NCBI GenBank assembly: GCA_002390845.1
Contig: DGQT01000116.1
Span: 1-19,977 of the forward strand
DNA length: 19,977 nucleotides
Source of the DNA: Chitinophagaceae bacterium UBA4407
GTDB lineage: Bacteria; Bacteroidota; Bacteroidia; Chitinophagales; Chitinophagaceae
Reading direction: 5' to 3'
Shown here one piece after another: positions 6,427-15,354 of this stretch. The position numbers were made by a program, and so were the translations under genes. Positions within the stretch are counted from its first letter, which is position 1. The number at the start of each line of letters is the position of its first letter. The notes beneath the pieces are model-generated. The model saw only the letters and a list, made by a program, of their open reading frames with translations. It ran no database searches and had not been told where the DNA came from.

Positions 6427-9180
6427 CTAACTCCATCCATACTGCACGGCTGCCTGCGCTGCGGCTAACCTTGCTACCGGTACGCGGAAGGGTGAACAGC
6501 TAACATAGTTCATACCAATGCGGTGACAGAATTTTACACTCTCCGCATCGCCACCATGTTCGCCGCAAATACCTACTTCAAGTTTCGGTTTTGTTTTGCG
6601 GCCGCGGGTGATACCGAGTTGTATCAGTTCGCCCACGCCTTCCTGGTCAATGGTTTGAAACGGATCATCGTGTAATATTTTTTGATCAAGATAATTAGGC
6701 AAAAAGCCACCAATATCATCGCGGCTAAAACCAAAACTCATCTGCGTAAGATCGTTGGTGCCAAAGCTGAAGAAGTCGGCTACTTCGGCCATTTGAGCGG
6801 CCTGTAATGCGGCCCTTGGTGTTTCAATCATGGTGCCGAAGAGGTAAGGTATTTTTTTCATTTTTGTTTTTTCGCATACCTCTTTATACACGCGGTCTAC
6901 AATTAATTTCTGGTGAATCAATTCATTGGCTGTGCAGGTAACCGGTACCATAATTTCGGGGAAAGCTTTATTGCCGGATTGCAACAATTCGGCAGTAGCT
7001 TCCAGTATGGCCCTTACCTGCATTTCGGTGATTTCGGGATAACTGATACCTAACCTAACACCGCGATGGCCAAGCATGGGATTGTTCTCGTGCAATGCAA
7101 GCACCCTTCTGCGCAGTATGCTCATGCTGATGCCAAGCTCTTTACTTAGCTGGTGCAGTTTTTCTACATCGTGCGGAACAAACTCATGCAAAGGCGGATC
7201 AATAAGGCGTATTGTTACAGGCAGGCCTTTCATCACCTGAAGTGTTTCTTTAATGTCTTTCTTTACATACACATACAATTCATTCAAAGCTGTTCTGCGC
7301 TCCAGTTCTGTTTTACTTACGATCATCTTGCGCAGCAGGAACAAAGGCTGTTCACTGCCTTCGCCATAGAACATATGCTCTGTTCGGAAAAGGCCAATAC
7401 CTTCGGCGCCAAAAGCCAGTCCCTGTGCAGCATCGCGTGGTGTTTCGGCATTTGTTCTTACGCCGATCACTTTTATTTGATCCACGAGCTTCATCAGGTT
7501 TTTGTAGGATTGATTTTTGCGAAGATCAATGGCAACCAATGCCATGCTTCCTTCATATACCAATCCTTTGGTTCCATTTAAACTAATCCAGTCACCTTCT
7601 TTAATAATGGTTCCATCTTTACCTTTAAAGGATTTTGTTTCGTGGTTTATTTCAATATCAGAGCAGCCTACAATACAACACCTTCCCCAGCCTCTTGCAA
7701 CAAGTGCTGCATGAGAAGTCATGCCACCTTTGGTGGTTAAAATTGCCTGAGATTTATGCATACCATCTACATCTTCGGGGGAGGTTTCTTCGCGAACCAG
7801 AATCACCTGTTCGCCGCGGTGCGCCCATTCAACTGCTTCTTCTGAAGTAAACACTACACGCCCCTTGGCACCACCGGGGCCTGCCGGTAAACCTTTTGCA
7901 ATGGGCTTTGTAATTTGTTCAACTTTAGGATCGAGCATGGGCAATAATAGTTCTACCAATTGGTTTGGCACTACCCGCATAATAGCTGTTTTGGCATCGA
8001 TCATTTTTTCTGTACACATTTCTGTTGCCATGCGCACAGCAGCGATGCCATTGCGTTTGCCCACGCGGCACTGCAGCATATAGAGTGTTCCTTTTTCAAT
8101 GGTGAACTCAATATCCTGCATGTCTTTGTAATGCTTCTCTAAACGCAGTTGGTATTGAAATAATTCTTTGTACAATTTGGGCATCAGCTTTTCAAGAGAT
8201 GGCAAATGTTTGCTTTGCGCATTCATGGAATATTCGTTTACGGGTGCAGGGGTTCTTATGCCCGCTACCACATCTTCTCCCTGTGCATTAACAAGGTACT
8301 CGCCATAAAATTTATTTTCCCCTGTGCCGGGGTTCCTGGTAAAGGCAACACCTGTGGCACTGTCGTTACCCATATTGCCAAAAACCATGGCTTGTACATT
8401 TACCGCCGTACCCCAATCGTCAGGGATTTTTTCAATGCGTCTGTAATCTATTGCCCTTTTGCCATTCCAGCTGCTGAATACGGCGCCAATGCTGCCCCAG
8501 AGCTGTTCAAAAGGATCATCGGGGAATGGCGTACCCAATACTTTTTTTACAGTGGCTTTAAAATCTTTTACCAATGCTTTCAGTTCGGGTACCGTTAAGT
8601 CTGTGTCTGATGTATAGCCCTGTTTATGTTTGATAGCTTCCAGTTTTTCGTCGAGCACTTTTCTAATGCCTTTTCCTTTTTTTGGTTCCAGGCCATTGCC
8701 TTTTTCCATTACCACATCGGCGTACATCATGATCAACCTTCTGTATGCGTCGTAGGCAAAACGTTCATCCCCGGATTGTTTAATAAGGCCCTTCACTGTT
8801 TGTTCATTTAAGCCGATGTCGAGCACGGTTTCCATCATGCCAGGCATGGAACGCCTTGCACCGGAACGAACTGAAACAAGCAACGGATCATTTGCATCGC
8901 CAAATTTTTTGCCCATGATTTTTTCAACCTCAGCTAATGCTGTATGTAATTGTGTTTTTAAAACAGCCGGGTACGTTTTTTTATGATCGTAATAATAAGT
9001 GCAAACTTCTGTGGTAATGGTAAAGCCGGGAGGCACCGGTAATTTAAGTTTAGGATGCCCCGCCATTTCAGCCAGATTGGCTCCTTTGCCACCCAGTAGA
9101 TTTTTCATTGACTCATTTCCATCGGCCCTGCCGCCTCCAAAAAAATAGACATACTTAGCTGCTTTGCTAATCTTTTTCAT
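6427..9180 (-). CDS. ppdK: Pyruvate, phosphate dikinase
   Basis: The 917-residue protein matches the full PPDK length. It interconverts pyruvate + ATP + phosphate with phosphoenolpyruvate + AMP + pyrophosphate in the cytosol, linking glycolysis and gluconeogenesis. The N-terminal ATP-grasp domain starts KYVYFFGGGRADGNESMKNL with GGKGANLAEM and runs to about residue 370. The swivelling phosphohistidine domain has GGMTSHAALVARGWG, with phospho-acceptor H490 and the neighbouring T488 that regulatory proteins modify in some species. The C-terminal PEP/pyruvate barrel has GIGLFRTEHMF, RGVRLGI, MIETPRA (E786), FGTNDLTQ and the catalytic cysteine in GICGEHGGD (C872). The frame extends to 9243, but ATG 9180 starts at the usual family N-terminus (MKKISKAAKYVYFFGGG). 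It is transcribed alone, convergent with the carboxypeptidase and divergent from the sensor kinase. No residue looks broken. Confidence 0.96.
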   Translation of the reverse strand: MKKISKAAKYVYFFGGGRADGNESMKNLLGGKGANLAEMAGHPKLKLPVPPGFTITTEVCTYYYDHKKTYPAVLKTQLHTALAEVEKIMGKKFGDANDPLLVSVRSGARRSMPGMMETVLDIGLNEQTVKGLIKQSGDERFAYDAYRRLIMMYADVVMEKGNGLEPKKGKGIRKVLDEKLEAIKHKQGYTSDTDLTVPELKALVKDFKATVKKVLGTPFPDDPFEQLWGSIGAVFSSWNGKRAIDYRRIEKIPDDWGTAVNVQAMVFGNMGNDSATGVAFTRNPGTGENKFYGEYLVNAQGEDVVAGIRTPAPVNEYSMNAQSKHLPSLEKLMPKLYKELFQYQLRLEKHYKDMQDIEFTIEKGTLYMLQCRVGKRNGIAAVRMATEMCTEKMIDAKTAIMRVVPNQLVELLLPMLDPKVEQITKPIAKGLPAGPGGAKGRVVFTSEEAVEWAHRGEQVILVREETSPEDVDGMHKSQAILTTKGGMTSHAALVARGWGRCCIVGCSDIEINHETKSFKGKDGTIIKEGDWISLNGTKGLVYEGSMALVAIDLRKNQSYKNLMKLVDQIKVIGVRTNAETPRDAAQGLAFGAEGIGLFRTEHMFYGEGSEQPLFLLRKMIVSKTELERRTALNELYVYVKKDIKETLQVMKGLPVTIRLIDPPLHEFVPHDVEKLHQLSKELGISMSILRRRVLALHENNPMLGHRGVRLGISYPEITEMQVRAILEATAELLQSGNKAFPEIMVPVTCTANELIHQKLIVDRVYKEVCEKTKMKKIPYLFGTMIETPRAALQAAQMAEVADFFSFGTNDLTQMSFGFSRDDIGGFLPNYLDQKILHDDPFQTIDQEGVGELIQLGITRGRKTKPKLEVGICGEHGGDAESVKFCHRIGMNYVSCSPFRVPVARLAAAQAAVQYGWS

Positions 9181-9765
9181 ATAATGATTCTTTATTGTAA
9201 CAGTAAGGTGTATGGTTGTGCATACAGATGCATAATTACACAATGCGTAAAAGTAAACCTGTGACGAAAATCATATTCACGGTTGATTATGATCAGCAAA
9301 ACCCTGATGCCACTTTGAGGCGAAGCTAGGTAAGGATGGGGAGTTTGCGATGAAGCAAAAGTTCCGTTCATGATCCGAACGTACAAGTGTGCGACGCAAC
9401 TAAAGTTCAAAAAAGAACTGATGCCTGGTACATAGATTTAAATATAAAAGACAATAGGTTGGTTTATTACCCAATACCCCGCTTGTACAAAAATTACAAA
9501 GGTTTATATACAATTGCTGCAGTAATTTAATGGTGCTGTTTGCGTGCATTGCAATATACCGTCGAATAAAAGAGTAACACACCAAAAGGAATTTCTTTGC
9601 TGGAGTTTTCTGCAAGAAGAAAGGCTTAAATTTAAACAATTATACCGTACTGTACTTTTAACCTTATTTATGTTTTTATACCTGAACAGTAATAATTTTA
9701 TTTCACACGCTGCCAATACATGGAGTGCTTTTACAATGAACGTAGCCAAAGCTTCAATTAAAAAA
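9181..9765. other. Divergent intergenic region between PPDK and the sensor kinase
   Basis: No separate gene is supported. The kinase reading frame stays open back to 9544, but those residues look like translated noncoding DNA. Motif copy 6 lies at 9380-9399. I could not find a good TTG-N19-TAnnTTTG match for either gene. Confidence 0.55.
9380..9399 (+). repeat. Intergenic motif copy 6
   Basis: CGTACAAGTGTGCGACGCAA, the exact consensus. It is preceded by ATGATCCGAA, very like the TGTTCCGAA before the copy at 18076, so the conserved element extends at least ten bases on this side. Confidence 0.85.
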
Positions 9766-12700
9766 ATGAATCAAGAAGCGGAAAAGCCCAGGATCTGTTA
9801 CAAAAAGCAGTTGCTGATTATTTATATACTGATTGCCTGTTTTTTGCACTGCACGGCTCAATTCAGCGAAGTTGATTTTGAGCATTACACTGTAACTGAC
9901 GGGCTGAGTGATAATAATGTAACCGCTGTTTACCAGGATGGACTTGGTTATGTGTGGGCAGGAACTGAGAACGGACTGAACAACTTTGATGGTCAAAAAT
10001 TCAAGCATTTTTTTACCGGGCAAAAGCCACTCAATCTGCCCGGAATGTATATTGTTAAGATTGTACCCTTTAGCGGTGGCCGCATTGGTGTAGTAACAAG
10101 AAGGGGCTTACAGGTAATTAATGCAAAGGACTTTTCTTATGAAAGCTACCGTTTCCCTGATACAAGTTATTTTGCTATTTACCAGAATGCCTTACTCGAT
10201 GCAACAGAACTGCCTGATAAATCGGTACTGCTTTGTTCAAGGGCGGGGATATATTCTTTTGATAAACCCGGGCACTTAAATTTCAGGTACGATGAATACC
10301 CTTCGGCAAATCCCCAGAAAGATCCGTTGGCATATTTGCAGGCAATAACAATGCTTAATGAAAAAGAGGTACTCGTTTATAAAGTAAATAACGGACTTGA
10401 TCACTATGATGCTAACAAGAAAAAGGTTACCCGTATTCAGGAACCTGTATCGGAAAAATTTACTGCCTTTTTTCCTCACAAAATATTTGGTACTACCTGC
10501 ACACGAATAGCCGCCGATCAATTTATTATGTTCGACCGGTATAATGATAGCCTTACTTTTTATGATAGGGAATTAAATAAAGAAGTTACTTCCGGAATTC
10601 CGTGTATATTAAAAGAGGAGTTGAATTGGGAAAGCAGGGTATTTATGATGAATGATCATCAATTTGCTATATCGTGTTCGCGCAATGGATACTATCTTTT
10701 TCATCTTGATAAACAAACAGGTATTATTACCTGTGATGCTCAAAAATACCTGCCTTCTTTTAAATGCAACAATTTGATGATTGACAGAGATGGGATATTG
10801 TGGGTTGGCACAAGAACAGGATTACTAAAACAAAAACAACATGCTCCTTTTATTAACTCATGGCTGCTTAATACGAATACAAAGCCGGGTTTCAGCTTAA
10901 AACTTAGCAGCGCATACAGGTATAAAGACAAGTTGTATGTTGGTAGTTTTAATCGATTTGAAGGATTACTCGTAGTTGATACTGCTACGATGCAGTTACT
11001 AAAAAAAATTACGTTTTATGGGGGAGATAATGGATGGAGTGAGATAACATCGGTTCAGTGTTATCATAAAGACACACTTTGGGTTGCTACAACAAATGGG
11101 GTATTGTGGCTGGATGTGAATTCAAATAAATATGGATGCGTTTTGGATAATAAAAAAGACTCCTTATTAATCAATGAGGCCTGTTTGTACCCGCCCGATA
11201 AAAAAGGAAGGGCCTGGATTTGTGAGCTAATGAATGGTAAAGTTGGCTTTTACGATACTGCATCAAGAACATTTACTTTTTATACAGGAAATACAAATTC
11301 GAAAGTTCCGTTCGTAGGGGTAAAGCATATTGTATACGACGCTAATGCCAATACATGGATAGCAGGTCATGGTCTATCAAGATGGAACAATGTTTTACAA
11401 TATTTTGATACAGCAATGTACTCTTATGCCGGCCCTAATAAATTCAATGATGATATACTTGCTATAACCGCAGATAAGAAAGGCTCATTGTGGTTATTCA
11501 ATACTGAAAATGTTCTGTTGGAATACAAAACCGCAGAAAATAAATTTTATGAACATAGCGCAGCCGAAGGACTACCTGAATTTGTTCAGGCAATGGCTAA
11601 TGATGTGAACGATAATCTGTGGTTTACAACAGGCAGCCAGTTAGTGTGCTATAACATTAGCACAAAAAAAATTATTTATTTCGACCATAGAGACGGGTTG
11701 CCACTTGAAAGATCTTCGTCACGCTCTATTTTTTTTGACAAGGAAAGAAATTGTTTTTATTCTTTACATAATAATTACCTGGCAGTATTTCCTGCAGGTT
11801 TCAAGGAAACACAAAAACTTAATAAGCAACTTCAGATCACGGAAATTTCCATGGCTGATACTGTATTATACAACCCTGCCGGAACAATATCCCTTAATTA
11901 CCAGCAAAATAATTTTTCTCTTCATTTTACTGTTTTGGATTACGACAAACCGGGAGGATACAATTTTTTCTACCGGATCGATAAAAAAGAATGGGTGAAT
12001 CTTGGTAGTTACCAGGTTGTATTTTTTAATTCATTATCATCCGGGAATCATAATATTGAAATAAAAGCGACCGGTAAGTTTGGTGAGGATGTTATAACGG
12101 GTATCGGAATTAACGTTTCTCCACCTTTTTGGCAAACCTGGTGGTTTATCACTGCTGTTATATTTCTTATCGCAACAATGATCTGGTTATTGTACCGTTA
12201 CCGCCTTGATCAGCTTAAAAAATTTTTTGCAATCAGGGAAAAAATTTCCCGGGAACTGCACGATGAAGTTGGCTCTACGCTTAGCGGTATTTCCATGTAC
12301 AGTCACCTTGCAAAGGAACAGATCAAATCCTCAGGTTTAAAAGATGTAGAGAATTCGTTAAACATCATGCAGCACAGCGCAGGTGAAATGGTAAACAAAC
12401 TCAATGATATTGTATGGCTCATAAATCCCAGGCAGGATACTTTACAAAAATTAATTCAACGCCTGGAGGAATATGCCGCAGATATGGCGATAATAAAAAA
12501 AATACAGGTGAAGATTAATATACCCGAATACTTGCGTGAACTTAACCTCCCTGTGCAAACACGCCGTAACATTTACCTGCTTTGTAAAGAAGCCATCAAT
12601 AATGCAGTTAAGTACAGCAACGGTACTTTACTGCAGCTAAACATAAAAGAGATTGAAAGTAAACTGGAATTTTCTGTAATTGATAATGGCAAAGGCTTTA

Positions 12701-12834
12701 ACAAAGCAACCGTAAAGCATGGTAATGGTTTGGATAATATGCAGAAGCGTGCAGATGAAATTGGCGCAAAACTTACTATTGAATCAAAGCAGAACGAAGG
12801 AACTTTTGTTTCTATTCAATGCAGAATTACCTGA
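9766..12834 (+). CDS. Membrane sensor histidine kinase with Reg_prop propeller and Y_Y_Y domain
   Basis: From ATG 9766 the product has 1022 residues. A signal peptide (KKQLLIIYILIACFLHCTAQ) leads to a periplasmic propeller with two-component-regulator repeats such as LSDNNVTAVYQDGLGYVWAG (about residue 47) and MIDRDGILWVGTRTGLL (about 338). A Y_Y_Y-like domain follows at about 710-785, then one membrane segment at about 790-812 (WWFITAVIFLIATMIWLLYRY). The cytoplasmic transmitter is HisKA_3 type, with phospho-acceptor H832 in RELHDEVGS, and HATPase_c has CKEAINNA (941-947), DNGKGF (973-978) and HGNGL. It should sense an extracellular or periplasmic ligand and phosphorylate a NarL-type regulator. 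Unlike the hybrid kinases common in Bacteroidota it has no receiver or AraC domain. The start is uncertain: ATG 9736 and 9544 are in frame, but 9766 directly precedes the signal peptide. It lies 41 bases from the second kinase, probably in one operon. Confidence 0.9.
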   Translation: MNQEAEKPRICYKKQLLIIYILIACFLHCTAQFSEVDFEHYTVTDGLSDNNVTAVYQDGLGYVWAGTENGLNNFDGQKFKHFFTGQKPLNLPGMYIVKIVPFSGGRIGVVTRRGLQVINAKDFSYESYRFPDTSYFAIYQNALLDATELPDKSVLLCSRAGIYSFDKPGHLNFRYDEYPSANPQKDPLAYLQAITMLNEKEVLVYKVNNGLDHYDANKKKVTRIQEPVSEKFTAFFPHKIFGTTCTRIAADQFIMFDRYNDSLTFYDRELNKEVTSGIPCILKEELNWESRVFMMNDHQFAISCSRNGYYLFHLDKQTGIITCDAQKYLPSFKCNNLMIDRDGILWVGTRTGLLKQKQHAPFINSWLLNTNTKPGFSLKLSSAYRYKDKLYVGSFNRFEGLLVVDTATMQLLKKITFYGGDNGWSEITSVQCYHKDTLWVATTNGVLWLDVNSNKYGCVLDNKKDSLLINEACLYPPDKKGRAWICELMNGKVGFYDTASRTFTFYTGNTNSKVPFVGVKHIVYDANANTWIAGHGLSRWNNVLQYFDTAMYSYAGPNKFNDDILAITADKKGSLWLFNTENVLLEYKTAENKFYEHSAAEGLPEFVQAMANDVNDNLWFTTGSQLVCYNISTKKIIYFDHRDGLPLERSSSRSIFFDKERNCFYSLHNNYLAVFPAGFKETQKLNKQLQITEISMADTVLYNPAGTISLNYQQNNFSLHFTVLDYDKPGGYNFFYRIDKKEWVNLGSYQVVFFNSLSSGNHNIEIKATGKFGEDVITGIGINVSPPFWQTWWFITAVIFLIATMIWLLYRYRLDQLKKFFAIREKISRELHDEVGSTLSGISMYSHLAKEQIKSSGLKDVENSLNIMQHSAGEMVNKLNDIVWLINPRQDTLQKLIQRLEEYAADMAIIKKIQVKINIPEYLRELNLPVQTRRNIYLLCKEAINNAVKYSNGTLLQLNIKEIESKLEFSVIDNGKGFNKATVKHGNGLDNMQKRADEIGAKLTIESKQNEGTFVSIQCRIT

Positions 12835-12875
12835 AAGATTAAGCAGAACAAAATTGAAAAATGAAATAAACAGTA

Positions 12876-14204
12876 ATGCAAAACAAAGCGATTGAAATAT
12901 TCTACCTCTTTTTCCAAGGCATTCTTACTTTCCAGGTATTAATATTCTTTGTGTTGTATATTATGACCAACAGGAAAGATTTGCTCTACTATTCACTTTT
13001 TTTACTTTTTGCAGCAACTTATTTTTTTATCAATGCGCCAAACACATTTTTTGGTATTCCGGAAGATGTTGTATGGAATTCTGCATGGTATAGCTATATA
13101 AACACACCTGTAATTATTATTGAAAACCTGTTTTACCTGCTGTTCTTAAAAACTTTTTTTGACGATACAACTAAAGACAATCTAGTCAGTCGGGTATTCC
13201 GTTATACCTTATTGCTGATACCCTTTTTATTTTTACTTTTTATACTGCTTACAGTTTTGCAAATAAATAAGCAGATGATCTTTTACACAGTAAAATTGAT
13301 TGCAGTAATTCCTGCAATAGTTGTGGCTTTTGTGGTACTCAAAAAGAAGCTGGCTTATGCAACGCTTGTTGTAAATGGATTACTATGTACCATTGCAGGC
13401 ACCTTCATTACTGTGTGTATGATTGCACTTGGAAATTATGGTGTGCACCATTTGTTTACAGATATGTACCCATTGTTTTTTATAAGGGCAGGTCTTTTGG
13501 GAGATATGATATTTTACCTGGTTGCAATTTTAAAAAAATGGCACTTTCAGGAAAAACAGCTTGCTATTGAAAAACTGCAATCGCAATTGGCAATAGAACA
13601 AATAAGAAATAAAATATCAGGAGAATTGCATGATGATTTTGGCAGTACCCTTAGCGGTATTAGTATGTATAGTTATATGATTGGTGAACTGATTCAAACG
13701 GGCAAATACGAACAGGCTAAACAATCTGCCGGCGTTATACAAAAATCTGCAAATGATATGGCACACAACCTTGGCGATTTGGTATGGGCGATCAATCCAA
13801 ATCATGATTCTTTGCAAAAACTAGTTCAAAGGCTGGAAGAATATGCGCAGGATATGGCTGCTGCAAAAAACGTACAGTTATATTTAAATATACCTGCACA
13901 TTTAAATGCATACACTTTGCCTGTAGAAAGCCGCCGTAATGTTTACCTGTTTTGCAAGGAGGCTATTAATAATGCCATAAAATACAGCAATTGCACTTTG
14001 CTGCAATTGAATGTAATAGAAAATAACGGCACACTTAATTTTACTGTAAGCGACAATGGAAAAGGATTTAATTCAGCAACAGTAAAACATGGCAACGGGT
14101 TAGAAAATATGCAGAAACGTGCAGAAGAAATTGGAGCTGCATTTTTATTGCAATCAGAAAAGAAAACAGGTTCTGTACTTTCACTGCAAATAAAAATCAC
14201 CTGA
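12876..14204 (+). CDS. Sensor histidine kinase with multi-pass membrane sensor (7TM-like)
   Basis: The 442-residue protein begins with about seven hydrophobic helices (about 8-30, 36-52, 76-93, 108-129, 137-156, 162-186, 197-220), resembling a 7TMR-DISM membrane module without its extracytoplasmic domain. A short coiled linker (HFQEKQLAIEKLQSQLAIE) leads to a HisKA_3 transmitter with H252 in GELHDDFGS and an HATPase_c domain with CKEAINNA, DNGKGF and HGNGL. From the phospho-histidine to the C-terminus it aligns without gaps over 191 residues with the preceding kinase, with 110 identical by my count. This shows that the two transmitters share recent ancestry while the sensors differ. It probably detects a membrane-borne or intramembrane signal and phosphorylates the regulator encoded 167 bases downstream. 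The stimulus is unknown. Confidence 0.9.
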   Translation: MQNKAIEIFYLFFQGILTFQVLIFFVLYIMTNRKDLLYYSLFLLFAATYFFINAPNTFFGIPEDVVWNSAWYSYINTPVIIIENLFYLLFLKTFFDDTTKDNLVSRVFRYTLLLIPFLFLLFILLTVLQINKQMIFYTVKLIAVIPAIVVAFVVLKKKLAYATLVVNGLLCTIAGTFITVCMIALGNYGVHHLFTDMYPLFFIRAGLLGDMIFYLVAILKKWHFQEKQLAIEKLQSQLAIEQIRNKISGELHDDFGSTLSGISMYSYMIGELIQTGKYEQAKQSAGVIQKSANDMAHNLGDLVWAINPNHDSLQKLVQRLEEYAQDMAAAKNVQLYLNIPAHLNAYTLPVESRRNVYLFCKEAINNAIKYSNCTLLQLNVIENNGTLNFTVSDNGKGFNSATVKHGNGLENMQKRAEEIGAAFLLQSEKKTGSVLSLQIKIT

Positions 14205-14282
14205 TGGGGTATATAGTTTTAGCCGCAGAGCTTGTAGGTTTGTTTTGTTTCTGGCTTCGCACTGCTGAAAAGAATTACAGAA

Positions 14283-14302
14283 TGTACAAGTGTGCGACGC
14301 AA
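14283..14302 (+). repeat. Intergenic motif copy 7
   Basis: TGTACAAGTGTGCGACGCAA matches the consensus at all but the first base. It is followed by CAAAAGCATCAAAGTAATTC, the extended flank also seen at 3174-3192 and 3604-3623. It lies between the second kinase and the response regulator, inside what would otherwise be one operon. Confidence 0.85.
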
Positions 14303-14371
14303 CAAAAGCATCAAAGTAATTCATTGGTTCGGCTCAAAAAAATATTTCTCATTTCTTAAGTCGCCTCAGGC

Positions 14372-15019
14372 ATGGAAATACGGGTAGCTATATTTGAAGA
14401 CAATAAACTAATAAGGGATGCCCTGCAGGCCATACTTAACGGAACACCCGGCTATATTTGCACGGGGGCCTTTGCCGATGGCAACCAGTGGCTGCAAAGT
14501 ATTAAGCGCAGCACACCCGATGTGGTACTGATGGATATTGAAATGCCCGGCCTTAACGGCATTGAAGTAACCAAACAACTTTGTGGCACTTTTCCTGAAA
14601 TTAAAATACTGATACAAACAGTTTTTAACGACAGTGATAAAATATTCCAGGCACTTTGTGCGGGTGCTTCGGGGTACATACTTAAAAACGATCCTCCCCA
14701 TAAATACCTCGAAGCCATCATTGAAGTGTACAATGGCGGTGCACCACTTAGCGCATCGGTTGCAAAAAAATTACTTGGCTTTTTCAGCAATAAAAATGTA
14801 ATGCTGGTACAACCGGGTAATACTGATTTTCAACTCAGCGACCGTGAAAAAGAATTACTTCGCTTAATGGTAGAAGGGCATAACTATAAGGCCATTGCAG
14901 AAAAAGCCTTTATCAGTTACGAAACGGTGCGCACCCATGTAAAACATATCTACAAAAAACTTCACGTTGCCAGCCGCAGCGAAGCGGTAATGAAAGCCAT
15001 ACAACAAGGCCTCTCCTGA
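14372..15019 (+). CDS. NarL/FixJ-family response regulator (receiver + LuxR-type HTH)
   Basis: The 215-residue protein has a receiver domain at about 1-120, with acidic pocket E9-D10, phospho-acceptor D55 in VVLMDIEMPG, T83 and K105 in GYILKND. A LuxR/GerE helix-turn-helix follows at about 153-212 (LSDREKELLRLMVEGHNYKA, then YETVRTHVKHIYKKL). Phosphorylation by one or both upstream HisKA_3 kinases should let it dimerise and bind DNA. HisKA_3 kinases usually pair with this regulator class, which supports the three-gene system. The regulated genes are unknown; the surface-fibre genes just downstream are candidates by position only. All phosphorylation residues are present. ATG 14372 is the natural start (MEIRVAIFEDN). 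Confidence 0.94.
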   Translation: MEIRVAIFEDNKLIRDALQAILNGTPGYICTGAFADGNQWLQSIKRSTPDVVLMDIEMPGLNGIEVTKQLCGTFPEIKILIQTVFNDSDKIFQALCAGASGYILKNDPPHKYLEAIIEVYNGGAPLSASVAKKLLGFFSNKNVMLVQPGNTDFQLSDREKELLRLMVEGHNYKAIAEKAFISYETVRTHVKHIYKKLHVASRSEAVMKAIQQGLS

Positions 15020-15354
15020 TTTTTTTTAACTCATTTTTTTAGCCCGGCAAAGAATAAGCATCAGGCATTCTTGCGTCGCACTCTTGTACGCCATAGCCTT
15101 GAGCGACATCTTGATAGTACGTTTTGTAATTCTTTTCAGCAACTCCATACCGAAACTGGTTATATGCATTTTATAAAATCACCCAATGGGGTATTGCCAT
15201 AGTTTTTTATGAATGTGATTTTTGAAATATAAAAGCTCAACCGCCCAAACTGGTTGCAGCCATTTACCAAAACAAAAATTTAATCACAAATCCGTAGACA
15301 AAAAGGGTTTAAGTCTGCGCCCAAAAACAAATGCAGGCATTAAAATTAAAAAGT
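15020..15354. other. Intergenic region between response regulator and first fibre gene
   Basis: No gene is supported. A T-rich stretch directly follows the regulator stop codon without a convincing stem. Motif copy 8 is at 15071-15090. The rest should contain the first fibre gene's promoter, but I found no good match to the Bacteroidota consensus. Confidence 0.5.
15071..15090 (-). repeat. Intergenic motif copy 8
   Basis: TTGCGTCGCACTCTTGTACG, a perfect reverse-complement match with A at the variable position on the minus strand. It lies 51 bases after the regulator stop codon and is inverted relative to copy 7, so the two bracket the regulator gene. Confidence 0.85.

Noticed and set aside
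9544..9765. N-terminal extension of the first histidine kinase by 74 residues
   Set aside because: The frame is open, but the residues have no domain and would put a second hydrophobic stretch before a normal signal peptide that starts just after ATG 9766.
14235..14242. Promoter for the response regulator (TAGGTTTG)
   Set aside because: The -7 element fits TAnnTTTG, but there is no TTG at the required distance upstream, so the match is too weak to list.
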